Assembly (NCBI RefSeq): GCF_019320115.1
Contig: NC_089597.1
Span: 122,064,951-122,128,950 of the forward strand
Origin: Miscanthus floridulus
Taxonomy: Eukaryota > Streptophyta > Magnoliopsida > Poales > Poaceae
DNA length: 64,000 nt
Direction: 5' to 3'
The notes beneath the pieces were generated by a model. It saw only the letters and a list, made by a program, of their open reading frames with translations, was not told where the DNA came from and made no database searches. The position numbers were made by a program, and so were the translations under genes. Below are positions 1-10,399 of the stretch, piece after piece. The number at the start of each line of letters is the position of its first letter. Position 1 is the stretch's first letter.

Positions 1-20
1 GTCAGTAAGTGACATCATGC

Positions 21-365
21 TGACGTCATGACGACGTCACGTGGGTCCCACCTGTTAGTATCAACACAGCCGAGGTGACGTCATACTGACATCACGATGA
101 CATCAGCTGCTGACATCAGCAGCCCTGGCCCCACATGTCAGTGACTACGAACCGTTGACCGTTGACTCGCCCGTTGACTTGACGTTGACTCTGACCGGAC
201 CCATAGGTCACTGACCCAAGAGACCCTGGCCCCACCTGTCGGAAAGGATGACGTTGATGACGTCATGCTGATGTCAAGCTAACGTCAGCAGGACCCCACC
301 TGTCAGCGCGAAATCAAGATGCTGACGTCAGCATGCCACGTGGACTAGTCACAGCGTGACACGTG
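21..365. promoter_or_regulatory. Cluster of ACGT-core (bZIP-type) motifs in the LTR
   Basis: Four perfect TGACGTCA palindromes (21-28, 76-83, 258-265, 323-330) and three CACGTG G-boxes (38-43, 337-342, 360-365), plus many TGACATCA-like variants. TGACG/ACGT cores are binding sites of plant TGA and other bZIP factors. The density suggests an enhancer-like part of the LTR; function is inference. Confidence 0.45.
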
Positions 366-1867
366 TCAGCCCAGGATTAATTCGGCCCTTTTCCATTTTC
401 AGAGATGAATTAAACTTCGGAAATTCATAACTAATTTATACGACCTCAGAAAAATACGAAACTAGGACCAAAATTCATCTAAAATCGAGCTTTACGCAAT
501 GAACCCATGTTTGAGTGCATTTGGCTCTTTTGATTTTTCATTGGTTCTTTGTGCTATTCTATAGACGTCGCTAATGCGACTATAATGCGATCGTTGCAGA
601 CTCGGAGGAGAACCAGACGGACGAGGATCATGAGTACCGTGAGGAGAACGGAGACGACTACACTGAAGGTGCCACATCCCACCAAATCTTGTAGCACCTA
701 TTACGCATGGCTAATATAGAACTGTTATTGCTTTACTTTACTATTATAATCATACTATGATAGGACTTGCATGGTAGTATGCTTACTTGATGGCCTTTAC
801 CTTGATGCAACCTTACCCCTACATACCCTGCTATTAGGCTAGACACACGCTTACTGCTATATTTCATTGCTCATACTTCTACTACGCTTATACTACATTA
901 ATGCGTGGTGGGAACTGGTGTTATCTGGACTATGGGGAGAGTGCTACGTGTGTGACTTGGGTGTGTGGAGGGTGAGGGTTGTGTCGACCAAGTTGGAGTA
1001 TACGACAAGCCTGGGGCAAGTCTTGCCATGGGGTGCTACCTGGGCACCCCTGAAATGGATACCTATGGTGGGAAATGGTATATAAGGTGGTCCTAGGTGT
1101 GAACCTGTGATGGGAGGAGCCCGGGATGGAGGTGCTGTGGTGGCACGGTAAATGGAAACCCTGATGAAGACATTCTGGCTTGGTCACCCCTAAGGACTTA
1201 CTAGTACTCAGATTCACCGGAAAGCCTTACGTACCACTCGCCCTATATGGTGCGGGACGGCCGGACTACTTGGTAGGATATTGCCACTACTGCTAGGTTG
1301 ATAACGGACAGTGTAAGGAGGTATGGGGTGCGGAGGATTTCCCCCACACCCTTCCAAGACTTCATTTAGACCTTGTGGACTTGGCTCATGACTCACAGTT
1401 TCAGCCACCCCAGACTAGACTTGGGGTGAACTAGGGCTGAATGGTAGAGTGGCATTATCCTAGGCTAGCAAGCGGCTGGAATCAGCCTAGTTTACGACGG
1501 TCAACGAAGAAGGCAGATCTTGTGGTTATGTAAAACCTCTGCAGAGTGTATGGTTGATCGATCGATACATGTGCTGACTTGTCGGCTATGTACCTTTCCT
1601 GGGTTTCGCTTAAACTAGATAATGAGCTGAGTCCTTCTCTTCTTCCCCTGTGAGAGAGTGTCGGTCGTAGCCAGGGGCTACGGGCCTTGAGACAGTGCCG
1701 AGAGGGAGTTGGCCTGTCGACTGAGCGATGGTATTGGGGTGATGTGGTGATGACATGGAGATGGTGGTATATTGATCCCAGGATCGAAACCTGGCTCTGG
1801 ACAGGAATGGGGTGGAATGTGTGGGAATGGTGTTAAAACTTGACTATACTATTATATATTTGATATG

Positions 1868-1870
<3 letters not shown>

Positions 1871-1904
<34 letters not shown>
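1871..1904. repeat. (AT)n microsatellite
   Basis: Seventeen uninterrupted AT units inside the LTR. Confidence 0.95.
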
Positions 1905-1908
<4 letters not shown>

Positions 1909-2303
1909 CCCTAGCCGTATAGGTTCCTTTTGATTATATCCAACTTGCATCCAATTTCCACAAAGCAATGCTCATAGGGTGGGAGTGGCCAGTACAAATC
2001 GTACTGATAAATTTTGGCACACAGGTTCTGCTGAGGAGTATAGCTCCGAGGAGTTTGACGGTTGAGGGGTTCGTGCCTACGCTCGAGTTTGGCGATCTTA
2101 TCTTCAAGCTGTTCTGAATAAATGCTACTTTTGATTCCGCTAATGTGGCGATGTAATAATTTATGTAATTCCGCACTTTATGTACTCTGATATTATCATT
2201 GTATGGATGTGGTATTCGACTAGAATTTGGGTAATATGATCTACAATGGTCATAATACACTTCAACTTTGTGGATTTCCCTTCGCGGAAATCAGGTCGTT
2301 TCA

Positions 2304-2690
2304 GCACCCACGTTCTTCAGACCGAAAGGCATGGTTACGTAACAGTATGAACCATACAGGATGATGAATGAGGTCATGACCTGGTCGGACTCTTTCATCG
2401 CGATCTGGTGGTAGCCTGAGTTGGCATCCAGAAAGGAGAGGATTTCACATCCTAAGGTGGAGTCGACTATCTGATCTATGCGTGGAAAAGGAAAATGGTC
2501 CTTTCGACACATCTTATTGAGGCCAGTATAATCAACACACATTCTCTATTTCCCATTCTTCTTTTTCATAAGAACAGGGTTGGCTAGCCAGTCGGAGTGG
2601 TATACCTCTTTGATGAATCCGGCTGTTAGAAGTTTGGCGATCTCTTCGCATATGGCTATACGTTTCTCATCATCAAAGTGACACAGGCGT
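2304..2690 (-). pseudogene. Tat-1 reverse transcriptase fragment (Ty3/Gypsy, Tat lineage)
   Basis: Minus-strand RT N-terminal half. Readable motifs are IAKLLTAGFIKEVYH, then CVDYTGLNK, FPRIDQIVDS, the first catalytic block SFLDANSGYHQI, and MPFGLKN where the sequence is cut by the LTR ending at 2303. A TAG at 2546-2548 replaces the Trp of the usual NGKWRMCVDY block. The YVDD block and everything downstream are not in the window. It continues from the protease region at about 2700, as in a single gag-pol polyprotein. Non-functional. Confidence 0.85.
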
Positions 2691-3290
2691 TGCTTGGCGG
2701 GTCGATCTCCACCGCCTTGGTTTCCTCGGTCAGATGGAAGGTACTTGAGGAGGTCGGCCCGTTGTAGTCGGAGACGGCTGGAGTCGCCGAATTCTCGAGC
2801 TCTAGGAGCTCGGTGGAGTTGATGAAGGCAGTGGCAAGCTCATAATGCTTGCGGTCACACGTGTAGGCGTGCAAGAAGGTGCCACCCACAGTGATGATGT
2901 CATTCGGTCCCAGCATCTTTAGCTTGAGGTGGGTATATTTGGGGATCGCCATGAACTTGGCGTAGCATGGCCGCCCCAAGATGGCGTGGTAGGACCCCAG
3001 AAAGTCCACCACCTTGAAGGTCAGGACCTCCGAGTGGAAGTACACTCGGTCGACAAATGTGATGGGCAGGTCGATCTGCCCGAGTGGGTATGCCTATGTC
3101 CCTGGGATTACACCGTGGAAGGGAGAGCTCATGGGACGGAGCTCCGACCAGGGGATGCGCATGGCGTCGAGGGTGTCGACGTATAGAATGTTGAGGCCAC
3201 TGCCTCCATCCATCAGCACCTTGGTGAGGTGCTTCTTGCAGATGATGGGGTCGACAATGAGTAGGTGGTGACCTAGTCGGACGATGTGGG
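2656..3290 (-). pseudogene. Tat-1 aspartic protease region
   Basis: Minus strand. The active-site block VLMDGGSGLNILY is encoded at about 3183-3222 and is followed about 90 residues on by HAILGRPCYAKFMAIPKYTH, the flap/C-terminal block typical of Tat-lineage proteases (Cinful/RIRE2/Grande relatives). The reading frame from 3045 to 2656 is open, but the active site lies upstream of a break near 3120, so the domain is not intact. The neighbours are gag on the 5' side and RT on the 3' side, the standard Gypsy order. Confidence 0.8.
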
Positions 3291-3299
3291 AAGGATGGT

Positions 3300-5718
3300 C
3301 TCTCTAATTAAAAGTGATCTAGGAGTCCAACCAGCTAAGGAAAGAGGGAATGGCCCACTCGGCGGCGCATGCCTCTTGGTAGCGTACCTTATGCTAGCGC
3401 TTGGAGTGGATGGTGTCGGATCCCCCAAAGATCATGAGGCATTCCTTGGGGTCAGGGAAGCTGTCTCCATCCTTACCCACCGCGCCTCCCTTCTTGGCCA
3501 CGTCCTCCTTGCCTTTCCCTTCCTTTGGTTTGCCGGCTTGCAGCAGGAAGCGCTTAAGGAGCTCATAGTCCTTGTAGAGGTGCTTGATAGGGTAGGCGTG
3601 GTTGGTGCATGTGTTCTCCATGAGCTTGTCGAAGTGGTCGGACTGGCCCTGCTGGTGCTATTTACCCGCGTGATCGACAGCGGCGACCAAAGCTGGGTTG
3701 GCCGATCGGCACCGATCCTTCTTATTCTTCATGCCCTACTGTGTGGAGGGGCCATCGCCTTGGTCCTCATGCTTGGCCTTGCCCTTGTCCCGACCGCTAC
3801 TAAAGACCGCCCCGACTGCCTCCTCTCCGAAGGCATGGTTTGTGGCAATGTCGAGTAGGGCATGGGTGGTATGGGGCTTCACATAGTCGAGCTTGTGAAC
3901 CAGGGACTGGCAGGTTGTCCCGGAGAGGAACGCGCTAACGACATCCGCATCGATGACATCTAGAAGGGAGTTGCCTTGTTTTGAGAACTTGTGGATGTAA
4001 TCCCGTAGGGACTTGTTGGGCTCCTGTTGGCAACTCTTGAGGTCCTATGAATTCCCAGGACAGACATACGTTCCCTAGAAGTTCTTGATGAAGACCCTCT
4101 TGAGGTCCACCCAGTGGAGGATGCTGTTGGGCGAAAGGAATTCGAGCCATGCCCGAACATGCTCCCCCACGCAGATGGGGAGGTACTGGATGATGAAGTA
4201 GTCATCATCCACTCCACCGGCTCAGTAGGTGAGCTGAAAGTCCTCGAGCCATACACTAGGGTTCATCTCCCCAGTGTACTTGGTGATGTTGGTGGGTGGT
4301 CACAAACGCTGTGGGAACAATGCTTTCTAGATGTGGCGACCAAAGGCCCATGGCCCCGGGCCATCAAGGTTAGGGCTTCGATCATTCGATTGGCTACCAC
4401 GCCTGGGGTGCGTGTCCTCATACTCCTCGGCGGTCTAGCTAGGGCCTGCGCTGTCCACTCTTGCTGCCATTCGATGCACGTCATCATCGTGCTGAGTATG
4501 GGGCTGATTGTTGATGACGCTACTAGCGTCACGGTTTGGCCCGAGCCACTCACGCACAGGTGGTCGGTGTGGATTGGGCACTGGGTCAGGCTACGGTGCA
4601 GCCGCGCTTCCTGCTTCATGCCCGACAACTGCTGCGGTGAGTGGACGGAGCTATTCGACTGGTGCGACCCTAGTCCCCTGGTTGGGCAAGAGGCCGCAAG
4701 CCGGTGTCGCAACGCGGAGCTCTCCACTAGTGCCTGGAGGTTTTGGTGGATTACCTGCTCCTAGAGGTCGGTAGGCTCGGGGAGGCCGTGCAGAAGCATC
4801 GCCGCAACAACGGTGTTTTGGCCAGCCCGAGCAAACTAAGGGGTGTTATCCCCTCTATCCAGTATGTTACGCTGGACCTGACAGGCATGACCCTGAGTGT
4901 CACTCATCGGGTTACGTGCATGTGGCGCAGCGTGATGCGTCAAGCGCGCTGGCGCAGGCAGCGGCTGGCTCTGCCGCCTTTGTCATAACTCCTTGTCGTG
5001 CTCCTACGCATGCGCTAGGGCCTGTGCATGGGGGTTCAGAGGATGTGAGTCTGCAGAGACTCCACTACCTCTAGTAGCTGTCCTGAGGCGTCCGCCATAG
5101 CGCACTCCTAGGACAAAGGGTGTCTAGGTGCCATGACGTCGTCGATGCTAGAGCCATCGCTTTCGACCTCGTCATTGACAAGATCATGGACGGAGGCAGA
5201 AGCATAGCCCACCATCCCCGCAAACTCGGATGTGAGAGGGGGCGGCATCAGCATCCTTTGGAGCCCCCATGCGCACACGTCCATGGGGGACGCAAAGCCG
5301 TAGGGGAACTGGTCGCACGGTGGTCACGGTGGGGACAACGGGGTCCCTCTAGAGAGTTGGTGGAAGGTGTTAAGTAGTGAGTAAAGGACAATATGTACAT
5401 CACTCACCATGGGGTTTGAGCCTAGCATGGGCTCGAGATGAAGCGCGGGGTCTCGATGTTGAGGTTGTTGAGTGGCCTAGGGCCGATAGAGGGCGCTCCT
5501 CTTCCAGTGGGCGTCGGGACAAGCGCCTCCTCACGGAGGTGGAGTACACCAAGCTAGTCAGCGATGAAGTCCAGACTCCCAAAGAGGAAGGTCTGGAGTG
5601 GCACGAAGATGGGTGGAGCCTACATCCTAGCAAGTGGGAGCATGGGAAACTTCAGCGAGCCAAAGCGAATCGTATCGCTCGAGCCCGCCATGCCGAAGAT
5701 GGTGGAAAGGTGGGCCAT
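3300..5718 (-). pseudogene. Tat-1 gag pseudogene
   Basis: Minus-strand gag. The likely start is the ATG at 5718-5716, whose first residues (MAHLS...GSSDTIRFGSL) match those of the gag of Tat-3 at 21675, with the PBS about 45 bp upstream. The C-terminal part at 3621-3394 carries MENTCTNHAYPIKHLYKDYE and ends CLMIFGGSDTIHSKR, the conserved tail of Tat-lineage gags. The middle (about 3650-5400) is spread over several frames with many stops. Role when intact: nucleocapsid of the retrotransposon particle. No clear CCHC knuckle is visible, which is common for this group. Confidence 0.75.
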
Positions 5719-5752
5719 CCGATGACCAAAAGCATGAATGCACGGCGTCTCT

Positions 5753-5771
5753 TCCCACGGACGGCGCCAAC
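5753..5771 (-). other. Tat-1 primer-binding site
   Basis: Read on the minus strand, the sequence just inside the LTR is GTTGGCGCCGTCCGTGGG, the same as in Tat-3 (21622 onward) apart from one base. It abuts the LTR terminus TGTCGG at 5772. The tRNA identity is not certain; the GGCGCCGT core resembles tRNA-Asp-type sites of Tat elements. Confidence 0.65.
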
Positions 5772-6854
5772 TGTCGGTGCGAAATATGGCCGACAAGTAA
5801 ATATTTATAGTTTTGTCGTGCGCTGTGATCGGATATGGCCTAGCACGCGATGACATAGGATTTATATTGGTTTAGACAACGTGCCCTACATCCCGTTTTA
5901 GTCGGTCGGTGACTTTATTCCTGAGCCTAGGTGCTCAAAGTTTGTTGTGGGGTTACAAATGAGTAAGGAATGAGAAGGGGGTGATAGAGGCCCGGTCGGA
6001 CTCTGAACCGAGTGGAAGAGAGTGATGGATGCTCAAATGTGCGCTAAGTATTGGAGTGTATGCTCTGTGTGTCCGAGCTTATTAGCTGTTGAGAGCATAT
6101 AGACTGTGTAGTTGTCGAGCTCTAGAGCTATTGAGCTATTGTCCTCTCCCTTTTTAGGAGAGAGCACATCCCCTTTTATAGATAAAGGGGATGGCCTTAC
6201 AAGTCAAAGACAATGGGAGAGAGTGTGTACATGTGCTACCTAGTCTTGTTGCTCATGCCGTCGGGTATGGCACGCCATCGCCACCTTACTGTTCATGACA
6301 TGCTGTATCAGACAGGCAACATAGTGTTCGCCCACCTTACTGTTCATGACCTGGCAGGCTGCACAGTGTTCGCTAGGGACGGCAAACGACGGCGCCCACA
6401 ATACTGTTTGTGCTCTGATACGTCTGACAGGTTGTATAGTGTCCGTCTGACATGGCCTGACGGCACCGTCTTGCGGGTGCACAGGGCATGGTAGGATATG
6501 GTCCTCGGTATTGCGGTTGACTTGAGCGCCTTACCTTATCTGCTTCGCCTGCTCCCTGGACCCACACCGAGCGGGCGTCCTGGTTGATTGTTCCCAGTCG
6601 GCCCCAACCGTGTTGGTCGGATAAGAGAGGCGAGCAAAGGTCCGGCATATCCTCGGTCGGAGGAACGGGGTCGGAGTTGGACTGTGGTCCCACCGTGGCC
6701 AGGCCTTCTGGTTGGGGCTTCAACCAGGTCTCCTAGGCAGAGGTGCCAGTCAGGGACCGGATCATGGTCTCATCCTTTCATTGTGTATCTAGGCCGTCCC
6801 AGACGAGCGCTGTCGCTGCGCTGCTTGCTGGGCCAAGTATTGCAGGAAAGCGGG

Positions 6855-8741
6855 TGAAAGCTCTAGTTTGGTTTTGGTGAATTGATGAAACCCTAAGTGC
6901 TAACCTAGTTCATCAAGTGATCATGAGATAGGTAGCACACTTCAAGTAGAGAAGCAAATGAAGATCATAACATGACAATGGTGATAGCATGGAGATGATC
7001 AAGGGCTTAAACTTGAAGAGAAGAAAGAGAAAAACAAAAAGCTCAAGGCAAAGGTATAACTTGTAGTAGCTATTTTGTTTTGGTGATCAAGACACTTAGA
7101 GAGTGTGATCACATTTAGGTTTGATAGCCATACTATTAAGAGGGGTGAAACTCGTATCGGAATGCGGTTATCAAAGTGCCACTAGATGCTCTAACTTATT
7201 GCATATGCATCTATGATCTAGTGGAGTGCTAACACCCTTGATAACATTTGTGAAAATATGCTAACACATGTGCACATTTGTGAAAATATGCTAACACATG
7301 CGCTTTTGGAAAAATGAAATGTCTATTTTCTATTGCGCCGGATGCAAAATTCTTGGTGGTTGGCACAGTTGAGCAAGGGTGAAGAAGTTAGAGTTGAAAT
7401 GGAGTTGGTCGAAATGATGCTGGCGTCGGTCTACTGACCGGACGCTGGGTCACTCAGCGACCGGACGCTGAAAGGCTACGTCCGGTCGAGCTGTCAGACG
7501 GCACAGTAGGCTAGGGTTGAGCACCAGACGCTGGTCTGCGTCCGGTCAAGGTGGACCGGACGCGTCCGGTCGGAAAAACATGCCTCGGGGAGCTTACTGG
7601 AAACGATCGGACGCTGGGGCTTCAGCGTCCGGTCAGTTTTGACCGGAGCGTCCGGTCAGCTTCGTAGCCGTTGGAATCTGACGAACAATGTTTGAAGGCG
7701 ATGACACGTGGCGTCCATCGGGCGACCGGACGCTGAGGGCCAGCGTCCGATCAGTATGACCGGAGCGTCCGATCAGAGCGCGTTTTGCCCAGTGAAGGGG
7801 TATAACGGCTCTATTTGTTGGGGGCTCTATTTATAGCCCCATGGCCGGCTCAAGGGATAACTCTTGCACATTTTCATTGACATAGCAATCTTGTGAGCCT
7901 AGCCAAAGGACTCCCACTCATCTACATCATTGATTCATCATCTTAGTGAGATTGGGAGTGATCCAAGTGCATTGCTTGAGTGATTGCATCTAGAGGCACT
8001 TAGTGATCGTGTTTCGCTGCGGGTTTTGCTTGTTACTCTTGGTGGTTGCCGCCACCTAGACGGCTTGGAGCAGCGAGGATTGTCGAGCGGAGGTGGTGAT
8101 TGTCTCCGGCTCCGATCGTGGTGATTGTGAGGGGTTCTTGACCTTTCCCCGGCGGAGTGCCAAAAAGGTACTCTAGTGGATTGCTCGTAGCTTGTGTGAT
8201 CCTCATCTTGTGTTGGTTGTGCGGCACCCTATTGAGGGTTTGGCGTGTGAAGCCAATTAGCGCGTGAACCTCCAAGTGAGTGAATCGCCATAACGAGGAC
8301 TAGCTTGCCGGCAAGCAAGTGAACCTCGGTAAAAATCATTGTCTTCATCATTGATTCCGAGGTGATTGGTCATCATTGTTATTCATCTTCATGATTGATT
8401 GGTTCATTCATCTACACGGCGGTATAACCCTCTTGATCACTCTCTTTACTCTACCGCAAACTAGTTGACAAGCTCTTTAGTGTAGCTAGTTGTGAGAGCT
8501 TGCATGCTTGGTTGGTGTGGCTCTTTAGTTAGCCTTTGAGAGCACACTAACATAGGGTAGTGTCATTGATCTTGTGTGAATTGACACTATCTAAACTAGA
8601 ATTGTGGTAGGTGGCTTGCATTTTGAGTAGGCTAGCGCAACACTCGCTTCGCCTCATAATTGTCTAACCATTTGGTTAAGTGTTATTGTAGAAATTTTTA
8701 TTAGGCTATTCACCCCCCCCTCTAGCCATTAGGACCTTTCA
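6855..8741 (+). mobile_element. Solo LTR of a SIRE/Maximus-type Copia element
   Basis: 1887-bp LTR from TGAAAGCTCTAG to GACCTTTCA, flanked by the perfect 5-bp TSD gcggg (6850-6854 and 8742-8746). There is no internal sequence, so it is a solo LTR left by LTR-LTR recombination. A TATA box (CTATTTATAG, about 7826-7836) sets plus orientation. The U3 part (7425-7775) holds repeated GACCGGACGC / GCGTCCGGTC units. A block near 8025-8065 (ACTCTTGGTGGT...CACCTAGACGGCTTGG) is shared with the LTR at 57160-58747, so the two belong to related families. Confidence 0.93.
7425..7775. repeat. GACCGGACGC/GCGTCCGGTC inverted-unit array in the LTR
   Basis: About ten copies of GACCGGACGCT or its complement, variably mutated (for example cgatcgg, cgtccgatc), interspersed with unique sequence upstream of the TATA box. 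Its position in U3 fits a role in LTR regulation; CCGG content also makes it a methylation target. Both are inference. Confidence 0.75.
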
Positions 8742-8779
8742 GCGGGTCCATTGGGGACCCCGGATTTATGAACCCGACA

Positions 8780-9380
8780 TGTATACATATATTTAATCAT
8801 ATCTTACTCTTTGGCATGTTTCCTGCTGCACCTGCTGGTGTTAATGTGCATGATGAATGCTTCATCCGGATCACAATATTTATTCTGTCTGTTGCATTTT
8901 CGTGGGGTAGAAGTTTAATGTTTGTTGTTTAGGTATGCATCACCCAAAAATGCTAGAATTTTGTTTACACCCTTGAGGGAATATTTAGATCTGTTCTATA
9001 GAATCAGCGTTATCTGTTGATAGTATTTGCATCTATTAATGGAACTTTGATAAAATTCAATTCAATTTTCAAATCTGACTCTTTTCATATGCTTCTTCTA
9101 TGGATGTAGGGATACAAGAGATGGACGTTGATACATAGAATCTGTAGTAAAAAAAAGGAATAGCTGTTATGCAATGTATCGATCAACATAACATTGTACC
9201 TCCCTCATTGAATTTCTTTTCCACCTGTCCCCGGTAGGTGCTGCTGAAGTTTAAACTTATCTATGCATAAAAAGTAGCAACAGAACCCCGCTATTCTTTC
9301 TGAAATAGGCCTCACCATCCTAGTTTTATTTTGTATACATTTAGCACCCATCTATTTAGGATGTTGACATCCTGAACCCG
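8780..9380. other. AT-rich stretch with no identified gene
   Basis: Non-repetitive-looking, AT-rich sequence between the Tat-1 LTR and the GC-rich tandem duplication. Two spots look like plant splice acceptors (TTGTTTAG/GTATGC near 8932 and GGATGTAG/GGATAC near 9110), so it could be an intron or 3' end of a host gene, but no exon can be supported. Confidence 0.3.
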
Positions 9381-9405
9381 ACTCAGATCTAGGGATAGGG
9401 CCGAC

Positions 9406-10245
9406 GACACCCCTAGCGGCCGCCCCCCTCCCCCAGCCGCCATCGTCGTCGGCAGCCACCTTGGTGCCAGCGGCCCCCTCTCCCTCCCCCTCACCCTCCC
9501 TACTCCCTCCTCGCCCACTAGAAGCCCTGCCTTCTCCCCTACACCAGGCCGTGGATGCCCCCCCTCCCTGACGCCGCCGCCCCGGCACTGCCGAGGGAAG
9601 AAGCTGGCGTTGATGGCCACAGGGCGGCTGCCCGGCCAACAGCGCCGCCCACGCCACCACCTATGGGGTCTACGCCTCCACTAGCGGCGGGGCAGCCAAC
9701 GGCGCCGCCGCCCGCGGGATCCGCGCCTCCGGCCTAGCCGTCGAGGGCTGACGGGCCCGGATCTAGGGCTGCGCGGCCCGATGACGGGGGAGGGCCCCCT
9801 GCCTCTGGGTCACCATCCGTCATGGGCCGGTGACGCCCCTGGCGGCCACCCCCTCCCCTAGCCGCCCCCACTGTCGATAGCCACCCAGGCGCCGATGGCC
9901 CCCTCTCCCTCCCCCTCCCTACTCCCTCCCCACCCACTAGAAGCCCCCGCCTTCTCCCCTACACTAGGCTGCGGATGTGCCCCCTCCCTGACGCCGTCAC
10001 CCCTGCACTGCCGAGCGAAGAAGCTGGCGTTGATGGCCATGGGGTGGCTGCTCGGCCAACAGCGCCGCCCGTGCCACCGCCTACGTGGTCTGCGCCTCCA
10101 CCAGCGGTGGGGCGGCCAACGGCACTGCCGCCCACAGGATCCGCGCCTCCGGCCTAGCCGTCGGGGGCTGGCAGGCCCGGATCTAGGGCTGCGCGGCCCG
10201 ATGATGAGGGAGGGCCCCCTGCCTCTGGGTCAACGTCCATCATGG
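9406..10245. repeat. 420-bp tandem duplication, GC-rich
   Basis: Two head-to-tail copies, about 9406-9825 and 9826-10245. Landmarks recur exactly 420 bp apart (CTTCTCCCCT at 9531 and 9951; GGCCTAGCCGTCG at 9731 and 10151). The copies differ by scattered substitutions. The sequence is C-rich and rich in proline/alanine codons in several frames, but no frame is convincingly coding. It lies just upstream of an L1-type ORF1 pseudogene and may be repeated 5' UTR of that LINE, as monomers in some L1 5' UTRs; that is inference. Confidence 0.8.
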
Positions 10246-10399
10246 GCATAGTTCGTGGCGAGCTTAGCCTAGCGCCATAGGTGGCCTCGGGACGCCCTGC
10301 CGCAACCTCGCCATCCTCGATCTCTCCCTTCGCCCAACCCTTCCACCCACGGGAGTGCTCTAGGGGACGCTCCAAGGCTCATCACTGGGCTGAGGATGA

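Larger units (their letters stand above)
1..2303 (+). mobile_element. 3' part of a large Gypsy LTR (chromovirus-like, Tekay/Del style)
   Basis: Long non-coding sequence ending in GGTCGTTTCA at 2303, directly followed by reverse-transcriptase sequence of another element on the minus strand, so 2303 is an insertion boundary. The candidate TSD is gcacc (2304-2308); its partner lies off the left edge. An AATAAA signal (2117-2122) lies upstream of the terminus in plus orientation, as expected for R/U5. No primer-binding site follows, so this is a solo LTR or the 3' LTR of an element extending leftwards. The chromovirus label is by recall of LTR style, not by coding sequence. No coding ORF is supported inside it. 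Confidence 0.6.
5772..8779 (-). mobile_element. Tat-1 5' LTR, interrupted by a solo LTR
   Basis: The LTR is read here in reverse. It starts TGTCGGTGCG at 5772 next to the PBS and ends AACCCGACA at 8779. It is split by a SIRE-type solo LTR, so its own sequence is 5772-6854 plus 8747-8779 (about 1.1 kb). On the minus strand a TATA-like CTATAAAAGGGG lies near 6170-6185. The first 120 bp match, in the same relative orientation, the terminus of the Tat-3 LTRs, so the families are related. Sequence after 8779 is unrelated; the candidate TSD tgtat (8780-8784) cannot be checked because the other end is outside the window. Confidence 0.8.

Noticed and set aside
3286..3858. 190-codon plus-strand frame
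   Set aside because: Antisense of Tat-1 gag; hydrophobic composition is a by-product of the complementary strand.
9312..10375. Several 60-118-codon frames across the 420-bp duplication
   Set aside because: They overlap on both strands with the same composition and no recognisable motif, so they were treated as repeat sequence.
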